A stretch of 64,000 nucleotides of DNA from the NCBI RefSeq assembly GCF_000737695.1, contig NZ_JPRM01000004.1, positions 1-64,000 of the forward strand. The letters are read 5' to 3'. How positions within the stretch are numbered: position 1 is the stretch's first letter; every line of letters begins with the position of its first letter. Of the stretch, positions 34,913-42,708 are shown in pieces. Below the pieces are notes generated by a model, which saw only the letters and a program-made list of their open reading frames with translations, searched no databases and had not been told where the DNA came from. A program made the position numbers and the translations under genes. Source of the DNA: Flavobacterium hydatis (GTDB taxonomy: Bacteria; Bacteroidota; Bacteroidia; Flavobacteriales; Flavobacteriaceae).

Positions 34913-35425
34913 ATGATGATTGCAGAAAAAACTAACATGGTAAAATATGATGAATTCCATTCTGATGGGAATGAAATTTTAGTATTGGGTATTGGGAACT
35001 ATTTAATGGGAGATGAAGGTGTTGGAGTACATTTTATTAATAGAATAAAACAGTCTGATTTTCCTGAAAATATTTCTTTTATAGATGGAGGAACAGGAGG
35101 ATTTACGTTAGTTCCGTATATCGAAAACCATAAAAGAGTAATTATTGTAGATGCTACTATGGACGGAAAAGAAGAGGGGACAATTACGCTCTTGAAACCT
35201 AAATTTTCTAACGATTTTCCAATCTCTTTAAGCGGTCATAATTTTGGTTTAAAAGACATGGTCGAAATCTTGACCATGTTTGATACTATGCCAGAAATTT
35301 ATTTATACACTATTACAATTTCTAAAATGGAACCAATGTTTATGGAGCTTTCGCCAAAAGTAGATGCTGCGATAAAAGAAGTGACGGAAAAAGTGATTCA
35401 ATTAATTGAAAATTTTAATAAATAA
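34913..35425 (+). CDS. hyaD: Hydrogenase maturation endopeptidase
   Basis: A 170-residue HyaD/HybD-type protease that trims the C-terminal tail of the large subunit after nickel insertion. GIGNYLMGDEGVGVHF (residues 26-41) carries a conserved acidic nickel ligand (E35), and the later SGHNFGLKDMVEI the histidine. FIDGGTGGFTLVPYI is a third typical segment. The N-terminus is about 20 residues longer than usual; an internal ATG at residue 9 may be the true start. Placed between hyaC and hypF. Confidence 0.92.
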   Translation: MMIAEKTNMVKYDEFHSDGNEILVLGIGNYLMGDEGVGVHFINRIKQSDFPENISFIDGGTGGFTLVPYIENHKRVIIVDATMDGKEEGTITLLKPKFSNDFPISLSGHNFGLKDMVEILTMFDTMPEIYLYTITISKMEPMFMELSPKVDAAIKEVTEKVIQLIENFNK

Positions 35426-35431
35426 TAAACG

Positions 35432-37705
35432 TTGAATCATTCTTTTAAAATAACCATTTCTGGACGTGTACAAGGCGTTGGCTTCCGTCCCTTTGTTTAT
35501 AATTTAGCTTCTAAATTTGAACTGACTGGTTGTGTTTCAAATAATGAATCGGGAGTGGTTATAGTTGTGAATGGTAATAAGGAGAGAGCCTTAAAACTTC
35601 ATGATGCACTTAAAAAGAAATGTCCTAAGAATGCAGAAATAATTTCAATTAAGATTTCTGATTTTTTGACAACAGAAAATTTCGAAACTTTTTATATAAA
35701 ACCGACGGAGAAAAACATTTCGGTAAACTTACCTTTAACGCCTGATTTTGCAATTTGCGAAAGTTGTAAAGAGGAAATTACAGACTCAGAGAACAAACGT
35801 TATTTTTATCCATTTACCACGTGCACACAATGTGGGCCTCGCTATTCTGTTACTAAGAAATTCCCTTTTGAAAGAGAAAATACGAGTATGAATGAATTCG
35901 AAATGTGTCAAACATGTACGGAGGAATATCGTAATCCCGAGGATATTCGTTTTCATTCACAAACAAATTCATGTCCCGATTGTGGCGTTCAGATTTCATT
36001 TACAGATAAAGAAAATCAAAAGATTTCAGGGACAAATCTGCAAATTTTCAGACGTATTTCCGATGAATTAAAACAAGGAAAAATCATAGCTGTAAAAAAT
36101 ATTTCGGGATATTTATTAATCTGTGACGCTACAAACCCAAAATTTGTTGAAGAATTAAGGAAAAGGAAAAAACGCTTAGCAAAGCCTTTCGCGGTACTAT
36201 TTCCGAATTTCAGTCAGATTATTACCCATTTATCTTGTAATGAATTTGAAGAGCAACAATTAAAATCTGCGGAAGCTCCTATTGTAATTCTGGATTTAAA
36301 AAGTCAAAATGATTTAGCGATTGATAAAATTGCTCCAAGAATGGAAACAATTGGTGCAATGCTTCCAAATTCAGGAATACTGCAACTAATCTCCTTTGTG
36401 TTTAACAAACCTTTGGTGGCTACTAGTGGTAACATTCATGGAGTTCCAATTTGTGGAAACGAAAAAGAAGCAATTGAAGCTTTAAATCCTATTGCTGATT
36501 TTTTTCTTCATCATAATTTAGATGTACAACATCCACAAGATGATTCAGTCGTTAAATTTTCAGAAAGAAATAAGGCTAAAATAATCCTAAGAAGATCGAG
36601 AGGTTTTGCTCCTAATTTTAAATCAGATTTTTTAAATGAGAGCAACCAAAAGATACTTTGTTTAGGAGGAGATTTAAAAAATACAATTACAATTAGTCCT
36701 AATAATCAATGTTATATTAGTGAATATATAGGAGATTTAAGTAACTATGATACTTATAATCGATTTGAAAAAAAAGTAGAGGATTATCTATTCAGTTTTA
36801 ATTTCTCACCCGAAATTATCATTACAGATAAACATCCAAATTATCAAAATCATCAGATTATTAAAGATTTAGTTCGTAATAATTATAAACCTGAGATTAT
36901 AAAGATACAGCATCATGAAGCTCATTTTGCAGCAATTTTAGGCGAAAAGAAGCTATGGGAACAATCTAAAGTTTTGGGTGTCATTTGGGACGGAATGGGG
37001 TTTGGAAATGAAAATGAAATTTTGGGAGGTGAGTTTCTTCAGTATAATAATAGAAAAATAACTAGGGTTGGTCATTTAGAGTATTATTCATGGATTTTAG
37101 GAGATAAGATGTCTAAAAATCCAAAAATTGCAGCACTTTCTATCAGCGGGAATACTACTTTTTTTCAGCGGTTTTTTAATGAAAACGAATTAAAGATCTA
37201 CACAAAAGAGATTGAACTTGCAAAAATAAAAACATCCTCTATGGGACGGTTATTTGATGCAGTTGCATTTGCTTTAGGCTTTAAGGAAGTTATTTCATTT
37301 GAAGGAGAAGCTAGTTTATATCTCGAAAATTTGGCTCAAAGAGAATATAATAAGAACATTTTAGAATTAGAAGATTATCTAAAAGATGAGGTAATAAACA
37401 GCATTATTCCTGCAAGAAAAATTTTATTTCAAATCGTGGATGCTCTTAAGAATAATATTAATGTCGAAATTATAGCGCTTAATTTTCATTACACTTTAGT
37501 GAAATGCATAGAAAAAGTTGCAAAATTTTCCAGAACAAAAGAATTAGCTTTTAGCGGTGGCGTTTTTCAAAATGCAGTTCTTATAGATTTGATAATAGAT
37601 CATTTACAACCAAAATATAAACTTCATTTTCATGAAATAATTTCTCCTAATGACGAAAATATTTCATTTGGGCAGCTTAATTACTATTTACAAATAAAAA
37701 AATAA
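35432..37705 (+). CDS. hypF: Carbamoyltransferase HypF
   Basis: A 757-residue multi-domain enzyme that carbamoylates HypE from carbamoyl phosphate and ATP. Order: acylphosphatase domain (SGRVQGVGFRPFVYN, 10-24), two zinc fingers (CESCKEE ... CTQCG; CQTCTEE ... CPDCG), a YrdC/Sua5-like domain (LRKRKKRLAKPFAVLFP) and a C-terminal Kae1-like domain (HHEAHFAAILGE; GVIWDGMGFGNE; LAFSGGVFQNAVL). TTG start at 35432; the conserved region begins within ten residues. It lies on the opposite strand from hypA-B-C-E, so hyp genes are split over both divergent units. The FKBP gene begins at the next base after its stop. Confidence 0.95.
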   Translation: MNHSFKITISGRVQGVGFRPFVYNLASKFELTGCVSNNESGVVIVVNGNKERALKLHDALKKKCPKNAEIISIKISDFLTTENFETFYIKPTEKNISVNLPLTPDFAICESCKEEITDSENKRYFYPFTTCTQCGPRYSVTKKFPFERENTSMNEFEMCQTCTEEYRNPEDIRFHSQTNSCPDCGVQISFTDKENQKISGTNLQIFRRISDELKQGKIIAVKNISGYLLICDATNPKFVEELRKRKKRLAKPFAVLFPNFSQIITHLSCNEFEEQQLKSAEAPIVILDLKSQNDLAIDKIAPRMETIGAMLPNSGILQLISFVFNKPLVATSGNIHGVPICGNEKEAIEALNPIADFFLHHNLDVQHPQDDSVVKFSERNKAKIILRRSRGFAPNFKSDFLNESNQKILCLGGDLKNTITISPNNQCYISEYIGDLSNYDTYNRFEKKVEDYLFSFNFSPEIIITDKHPNYQNHQIIKDLVRNNYKPEIIKIQHHEAHFAAILGEKKLWEQSKVLGVIWDGMGFGNENEILGGEFLQYNNRKITRVGHLEYYSWILGDKMSKNPKIAALSISGNTTFFQRFFNENELKIYTKEIELAKIKTSSMGRLFDAVAFALGFKEVISFEGEASLYLENLAQREYNKNILELEDYLKDEVINSIIPARKILFQIVDALKNNINVEIIALNFHYTLVKCIEKVAKFSRTKELAFSGGVFQNAVLIDLIIDHLQPKYKLHFHEIISPNDENISFGQLNYYLQIKK

Positions 37706-38335
37706 ATGATGGATATCTTAGAATTATTAGGGCATGTGGGTAAAACAGAAGAGAAAGATAAAATTTCTTATTCTGCAGGAGTGGTGATGGCGTTAAGCCT
37801 GAAAGATATTGGTTTTGACGAAATAAAATACGAGGATTTTGTTGATGGAATGCAATCTGTATTCGAAAAATCAAATTCGAAGATATCTCCTAAACGGTCT
37901 ATTGAGATTTTTAATAATTATGTAGCGCTTTTACAAGAAGAATTAAAAATTTCAAATGCCGAAATAGGAAAAACCTTTTTAGATAAAAATGCTAAAAAAG
38001 AAGGAATTGTATCCTTACCAAGTGGTTTGCAATACGAAGTTTTGGCTGAAGGAAATGGAAACATTCCTAAAAGAAATGATACAGTAAATGTAATTTATGA
38101 AGGTTATTTGTTAAACAAAAATGTTTTTGACTCGACTAAGGATTCAGGCGCTCAACAAATGAAAGTATTGCAAACTATTGCGGGCTGGCAAGAAGCATTG
38201 CAATTGATGCCAGAAGGATCTCGTTGGAAAGTATATATCCCTCATCATTTGGCTTACGCCGAAATTGGTGCACCGCCAATGATTCAGCCGAACTCAACTT
38301 TAGTATTTATTATCGAACTTCTAAATATTGTTTGA
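37706..38335 (+). CDS. Cytoplasmic FKBP-type peptidyl-prolyl isomerase (Mip-like) in the hyp operon
   Basis: A 209-residue protein: an N-terminal FKBP_N-type helical dimerisation region (about 1-100: YSAGVVMALSLKDIGF) and a C-terminal FKBP domain (about 115-209) with NVIYEGYLLNKNVFDST, IAGWQEALQLMPEGSRWKVY and IPHHLAYAEIG. No signal peptide or lipobox, unlike most Mip/FkpA proteins, so it should stay in the cytoplasm. It abuts hypF and overlaps the beginning of the hypD reading frame region, so it is clearly part of the maturation operon. In E. coli the unrelated-domain-order FKBP SlyD helps HypB deliver nickel; a similar task here is inference. Confidence 0.88.
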   Translation: MMDILELLGHVGKTEEKDKISYSAGVVMALSLKDIGFDEIKYEDFVDGMQSVFEKSNSKISPKRSIEIFNNYVALLQEELKISNAEIGKTFLDKNAKKEGIVSLPSGLQYEVLAEGNGNIPKRNDTVNVIYEGYLLNKNVFDSTKDSGAQQMKVLQTIAGWQEALQLMPEGSRWKVYIPHHLAYAEIGAPPMIQPNSTLVFIIELLNIV

Positions 38336-38336
38336 T

Positions 38337-39413
38337 ATGAAATATCTTTCTGAGTATAGAAATCCTGAATTGGTAAAACATTACATTGCTGAGTTACATA
38401 AGATAACTACAAAGCCTTGGAACATAATGGAAATTTGTGGCGGACAAACACATTCCTTAGTCAAAAATGGATTACTCGATTTGTTGCCTCCTGATATAAG
38501 AATGATTCACGGGCCAGGTTGCCCGGTATGTGTAACTCCGATTTCTTTAATAGATAAGGCAATAGAATTGATGAAACAAAATGTGATTTTGTGTTCATTT
38601 GGAGATATGACCCGAGTTCCAGGTTCATCTAAAAGTCTTTTGCAAGCTAAGGCAGAAGGAGGAGATTTGCGTATACTATATTCTCCATTAGAAGCCGTAA
38701 ATATTGCAGCACAAAACCCTGATAGAGAAGTTGTATTCTTTGCGGTAGGATTTGAAACGACTGCTCCAAGTATTGCCTTGGCTGTTATTCATGCTCAAAA
38801 ATTAAATTTGGAAAACTTCAGTATGTTGGTTTCGCATGTATTAGTTCCACCTGCAATGGAAGTTATTCTATCAGATGAGTTTTGTAATATTAATGCTTTC
38901 TTGGGTGCAGGACATGTGTGTACAATAATGGGATTGGATGAATATTATCCGATTTCTGAGAAATATAAAATTCCCATTGTAATATCTGGTTTTGAACCCG
39001 CAGATTTATTACAAGCTATTTATCATGCGGTATTGCAATTAGAAACGGGAAAATTTGAAGTCGAAAATCAATACACAAGATTGGTAAAAGATGAAGGGAA
39101 TGAAAGAGCTAAAGAGGTCGTAAATACTGTTTTTACAATCGGAGATCAGGAATGGAGAAGTATTGGAGTAATTGAAAATAGTGGTCTTGTAATGAGAGAA
39201 AGCTATAAAAAGTACGATGCTAATTCTCGTTTTTCGATCCCAATTACAAATGAGAAAGTAAAACAAAATTGTATTGCAGGTGAAATATTAAGAGGAAGTA
39301 AAAAACCAAATCAATGTCCTGAATTTGGAAAAAAATGCAAACCTTCAAATCCTTTAGGAGCACCAATGGTATCTTCAGAAGGGGCTTGTGCGGCTTATTA
39401 TAATTATTTGTAA
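38337..39413 (+). CDS. hypD: Hydrogenase formation protein HypD
   Basis: A 358-residue iron-sulfur scaffold on which, with HypC, the Fe(CN)2CO group is built. Conserved segments: MEICGGQTHSLVKNG, GPGCPVCVTP, VGFETTAPS, GFEPADLL, and the C-terminal cysteine cluster (CPEFGKKCKPSNPLGAPMV, ending SSEGACAAY). The start is placed at ATG 38337, one base after the FKBP stop; a TTG at 38328 would overlap. Followed at two bases by the nickel-transporter gene. Confidence 0.95.
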   Translation: MKYLSEYRNPELVKHYIAELHKITTKPWNIMEICGGQTHSLVKNGLLDLLPPDIRMIHGPGCPVCVTPISLIDKAIELMKQNVILCSFGDMTRVPGSSKSLLQAKAEGGDLRILYSPLEAVNIAAQNPDREVVFFAVGFETTAPSIALAVIHAQKLNLENFSMLVSHVLVPPAMEVILSDEFCNINAFLGAGHVCTIMGLDEYYPISEKYKIPIVISGFEPADLLQAIYHAVLQLETGKFEVENQYTRLVKDEGNERAKEVVNTVFTIGDQEWRSIGVIENSGLVMRESYKKYDANSRFSIPITNEKVKQNCIAGEILRGSKKPNQCPEFGKKCKPSNPLGAPMVSSEGACAAYYNYL

Positions 39414-39415
39414 TT

Positions 39416-40135
39416 ATGATAGGAATAGTAATTACACTTTATGCAGGATTAGAACATGCTCTAGAAATGGATCATTTATTAGCCGTTAATAGTTTAGTAA
39501 CTAATAGAAATAGTATTAAACAGGCTAGTAAAGATGGTATCTATTGGGGAATTGGGCATACTTTTACAATCTTTGTTATTGGTATAATTATGATTGGTTT
39601 TAAGGTAGCTATAAAAGAGAGTATTTTTAGTTATCTTGAAGGAGCTGTTGGTTTAATGTTGATTGTATTGGGTATTTTTCGATTGTTTAAATTATTTAAG
39701 AAAAATACGCATACACATACTTATTCACATTCGCATGAGCATACACATAGTAATGGGGTTACTCACACACATTTTCATTCGCACACTTATACTCATTCTC
39801 ATCCGATAGATTTGTTCCAGCATGAACATCCAAATGATACTAAGGGATATAAAGCTGCATTTGGAGTAGGGCTAATTCACGGACTTGCCGGCAGCGGAGC
39901 ATTGGTTGTTTTAGTAATTTCGCAAATGAAAACAGTTCTCGAAGGATTAATGTATATCTTGATTTTTGGTTTAGGATCAATTTTTGGTATGTTTTTAGCC
40001 TCTGGATTATTTAGTATTCCTTTTACTAAAAACATACTCAAATCTCAAAAATTGCAATATGCTTTAATAATAATTTCTTCTTTACTTTGTATTACTTATG
40101 GAGCTAAGGTTGCTTATGAGAATTTTTTAGGATAA
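39416..40135 (+). CDS. NicO/HupE/UreH-like nickel transporter with histidine-rich loop
   Basis: A 239-residue membrane protein. HALEMDH (H14-x4-D19-H20) is the nickel-binding signature of NiCoT-type transporters, in the first helix. A histidine-rich loop of some 40 residues (about 98-138, THTHTYSHSHEHTH) separates two helix bundles; VGLIHGLAGSGALVVL is the second signature helix. It most likely supplies nickel to the hydrogenase and ends the operon, 2 bases after hypD. Distant homologues export nickel or cobalt, so direction of transport is not proven. Confidence 0.82.
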   Translation: MIGIVITLYAGLEHALEMDHLLAVNSLVTNRNSIKQASKDGIYWGIGHTFTIFVIGIIMIGFKVAIKESIFSYLEGAVGLMLIVLGIFRLFKLFKKNTHTHTYSHSHEHTHSNGVTHTHFHSHTYTHSHPIDLFQHEHPNDTKGYKAAFGVGLIHGLAGSGALVVLVISQMKTVLEGLMYILIFGLGSIFGMFLASGLFSIPFTKNILKSQKLQYALIIISSLLCITYGAKVAYENFLG

Positions 40136-40148
40136 GATTAAATTAGAT

Positions 40149-40730
40149 TTAAATCAGCCCTTTTATCTTAGCGTGTTGCAATAATAAAATAGTTTTGGCA
40201 TCTTTTATTTCTCCAGTTGCAATCATATTGTATGCTTCATCAAAAGTCATTTCCATTACTTCGATGTTCTCATTTTCGATATCAAGTCCGCCGCCTTCGC
40301 TTACTTTCATGCTTTCGTCGTATTCTCCTGTAAATAGATATAAAATCTCGGTTACAGATCCAGGTGACATATAAGTTTCGATTACTTTATCTACATTTTT
40401 TAAGCGATAGCCTGTTTCTTCTTCCGTTTCTCTGATAATGCATTCTTTAGGATTGTCTTTGTCCAGAAGTCCTGCGCAAACTTCAATCATCATTCCAGAT
40501 TCATTTCCGTTAAGATAAGTTGGCATACGGAATTGTCTCGTTAAGACTACAGTTTTCTTTTCGGAATTATAAAGCAAAATTGCCGCCCCATTTCCTCTAT
40601 CATAAACTTCTCGATTATGGGTTTCTTGTTTGCCGTTATTCTTTTGATAGTCAAAAGTTACTTTGTTTAAAACATACCAATTATCAGATAGTAATTTAGT
40701 CTCAGTTATATTTATTTTAGGATTGCTCAT
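40149..40730 (-). CDS. Nudix hydrolase (GDP-mannose/ADP-ribose pyrophosphatase type)
   Basis: A 193-residue Nudix enzyme. The box runs from about residue 87 (AGLLDKDNPKECIIRETEEE) to 108 (TGY), with catalytic glutamates in RETEEETGY. The DRGNGAAILLYN, RQFRMPTYLNGNESGMMIEVCAG and ETYMSPGSVTEILYLF segments resemble E. coli NudK, a GDP-mannose pyrophosphatase, or ADP-ribose pyrophosphatase. The first glutamate of the consensus box appears as asparagine here (N93). Convergent with the hydrogenase operon; monocistronic. Confidence 0.85.
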   Translation of the reverse strand: MSNPKINITETKLLSDNWYVLNKVTFDYQKNNGKQETHNREVYDRGNGAAILLYNSEKKTVVLTRQFRMPTYLNGNESGMMIEVCAGLLDKDNPKECIIRETEEETGYRLKNVDKVIETYMSPGSVTEILYLFTGEYDESMKVSEGGGLDIENENIEVMEMTFDEAYNMIATGEIKDAKTILLLQHAKIKGLI

Positions 40731-40751
40731 GTGTAAAATATTTTTTTGGCA

Positions 40752-40780
40752 AAAAAAACGCTCTGGATTTCAGAGCGTTT
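40752..40780 (-). terminator. purA terminator
   Basis: AAACGCTCTG (40756-40765) and CAGAGCGTTT (40771-40780) form a 10-bp stem, followed on the minus strand by TTTTTTTT. It lies between purA (ends 40788) and nudK-like gene start. Confidence 0.88.
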
Positions 40781-40787
40781 AATATTT

Positions 40788-42059
40788 TTATTTAAGTATC
40801 GTTTGTTTTCTGTCTGGACCTACAGAAACAATCTTGATAGGCACTTCAACTTCTTTCTCGATAAACTCGATATATTCTTTTAATTCAACTGGTAGTTGAT
40901 CATAAGTTGTCATTCCAGTTAAATCAGCTTGCCATCCCTTAAACTCTTTGTAAACAGGAGTTACATTTTCTGGCTCGATATTATAAGGGAAATGAGAAAT
41001 GTTTTGTCCTTTGTAATTGTACTCTGTACACACTTTTAAAGTTTCGAATCCAGAAAGTACATCACCTTTCATCATCATTAATTGTGTAACACCGTTTACT
41101 TGAACAGCATATTTTAAAGCAACTAAGTCTAACCATCCACAACGTCTTTGTCTTCCTGTAACAGATCCAAATTCGTTTCCGATTTTTGCCATAGTAGCTC
41201 CAACTTCGTCAAAAAGTTCAGTTGGGAAAGGACCACTTCCTACACGAGTTACATAAGCTTTAAAAATTCCGTAAACTTCTTTAATTTTGTTTGGCGCAAT
41301 TCCTAAACCAGTACAAGCTCCAGCAGCAGTAGTATTAGATGAAGTTACGAAAGGATAAGTTCCAAAATCAACATCTAATAAAGATCCCTGAGCACCTTCG
41401 CATAAAATAGATTTACCAGCTTTTTGAGCTTGGTACATATATTCTTCACTATCAATAAAATCTAATTTTTTTAATTCTTCGATAGCTTCAAAGAATTCTT
41501 TTTCAAGTTCTGCTAAGTTGTATTGAATAGCAACATCATAAAAAGCAATCATAGCTTCATGTTTGTCTGCCAATGCTCTGTAACGCTCTTTGAAATCTTC
41601 TAATTCGATATCACCAACACGTAAACCGTTTCTACCAGTTTTATCCATATAAGTTGGACCAATTCCTTTTAATGTAGAACCAATTTTTGCTTTTCCTTTT
41701 GAAGCTTCAGAAGCTGCATCAAGTAAACGGTGCGTTGGTAAAATTAAGTGTGCTTTTCTAGATATAATTAATTTGCTTTTGATGTCTAAATTAAATTTCT
41801 CTAAACCTTCAATTTCTTTTTGGAAAACTACAGGATCAATTACAACTCCATTACCAATAATATTAATTGACTTTTCGTGAAAAATTCCAGATGGAATAGT
41901 TCTTAAAACATGTTTTATTCCGTCGAATTCTAAAGTATGTCCTGCATTTGGTCCACCTTGAAAACGAGCAATAATGTCATAATTCGAGGTAAGAACGTCT
42001 ACAATTTTTCCTTTACCTTCATCTCCCCATTGTAATCCTAGTAATAAATCTACGGTCAT
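40788..42059 (-). CDS. purA: Adenylosuccinate synthetase
   Basis: A 423-residue GTP-dependent enzyme forming adenylosuccinate from IMP and aspartate. QWGDEGKGKIVDVLT is the P-loop-like motif with the catalytic aspartate; GGPNAGHT holds the catalytic histidine. STLKGIGPTYMDK, TGRQRRCGWLDLVALKYA and SVGPDRKQTI are further family segments. ATG start 42059. A short hairpin (42083-42097, GGC-G-G paired to TGCC on the minus strand) lies in the 5' leader; its meaning is unclear. It is downstream of the fur-family gene on the same strand, 102 bases away. Confidence 0.97.
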   Translation of the reverse strand: MTVDLLLGLQWGDEGKGKIVDVLTSNYDIIARFQGGPNAGHTLEFDGIKHVLRTIPSGIFHEKSINIIGNGVVIDPVVFQKEIEGLEKFNLDIKSKLIISRKAHLILPTHRLLDAASEASKGKAKIGSTLKGIGPTYMDKTGRNGLRVGDIELEDFKERYRALADKHEAMIAFYDVAIQYNLAELEKEFFEAIEELKKLDFIDSEEYMYQAQKAGKSILCEGAQGSLLDVDFGTYPFVTSSNTTAAGACTGLGIAPNKIKEVYGIFKAYVTRVGSGPFPTELFDEVGATMAKIGNEFGSVTGRQRRCGWLDLVALKYAVQVNGVTQLMMMKGDVLSGFETLKVCTEYNYKGQNISHFPYNIEPENVTPVYKEFKGWQADLTGMTTYDQLPVELKEYIEFIEKEVEVPIKIVSVGPDRKQTILK

Positions 42060-42161
42060 TCTATTTTTAATTTTGTTGTCGAGGCAGTTTTACCGCCTGC
42101 ACAGATTAATCAGTTATCTATTTATTTAAATATTTTCGAGAACAATCTTTTTAGTGATTGT

Positions 42162-42617
42162 CTATTTTTGTTTTTTGTTTCCGTAAAAATATAAGGAATG
42201 ATTCGTTATTTCGATATCAAATATTTCTTCGATTGTTTTTTTTATGGTCTGAATTCTAGGATCGCAAAATTCGATTACCTCACCAGAATCAGTCATAATA
42301 ATATGATCGTGTTGCTTATCAAAATACGATTTTTCGTAGTAGGCTTGATTTTGCCCAAATTGATGTTTACGAACTAAAGCACAATCTAATAATAATTCGA
42401 TTGTATTATATAAAGTAGCTCTACTTACACGATAATTTTTGTTTTTCATTTTGATATACAAGTTTTCAATATCAAAATGTTCTTCACTATCATATATTTC
42501 CTGAAGAATAGCATAACGCTCAGGAGTTTTACGATGCCCTTTTTGTTCAAGATATAATGTAAAAACATTTTTTACAATTTCTTGATTTTTGTTGTTGTCA
42601 GTTGAAATGAGTGTCAT
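42162..42617 (-). CDS. Fur-family metal-dependent regulator
   Basis: A 151-residue repressor. Winged helix about 20-85 ([39 protein letters not shown]), then a dimerisation part with metal ligands [27 protein letters not shown]. It lacks the CxxC pairs that hold structural zinc in many Fur/PerR proteins. The start is placed at ATG 42617 ([11 protein letters not shown]): the longer reading from 42626 uses a TTG inside the -7 box. Whether it senses iron, zinc or peroxide cannot be told. Two-gene distance to purA is probably incidental. Confidence 0.88.
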   Translation of the reverse strand: MTLISTDNNKNQEIVKNVFTLYLEQKGHRKTPERYAILQEIYDSEEHFDIENLYIKMKNKNYRVSRATLYNTIELLLDCALVRKHQFGQNQAYYEKSYFDKQHDHIIMTDSGEVIEFCDPRIQTIKKTIEEIFDIEITNHSLYFYGNKKQK

Positions 42618-42623
42618 ATCCTG

Positions 42624-42631
42624 CAAAGATA
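42624..42631 (-). promoter_or_regulatory. -7 box abutting the Fur-family start codon
   Basis: Minus-strand TATCTTTG matches TAnnTTTG and ends seven bases before ATG 42617, so the mRNA should be leaderless or nearly so. Confidence 0.55.
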
Positions 42632-42708
42632 ATTTATTATTTTAAATGAATAAAAGTTTCCTGTTTAAAGTTTCACATTCAAATGTTTAATAGTGAAAAT
42701 TCAGACAC

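Noticed and set aside
42618..42626. Longer Fur-family reading from a TTG at 42626
   Set aside because: The TTG overlaps the -7 box TATCTTTG; ATG 42617 is the natural start.
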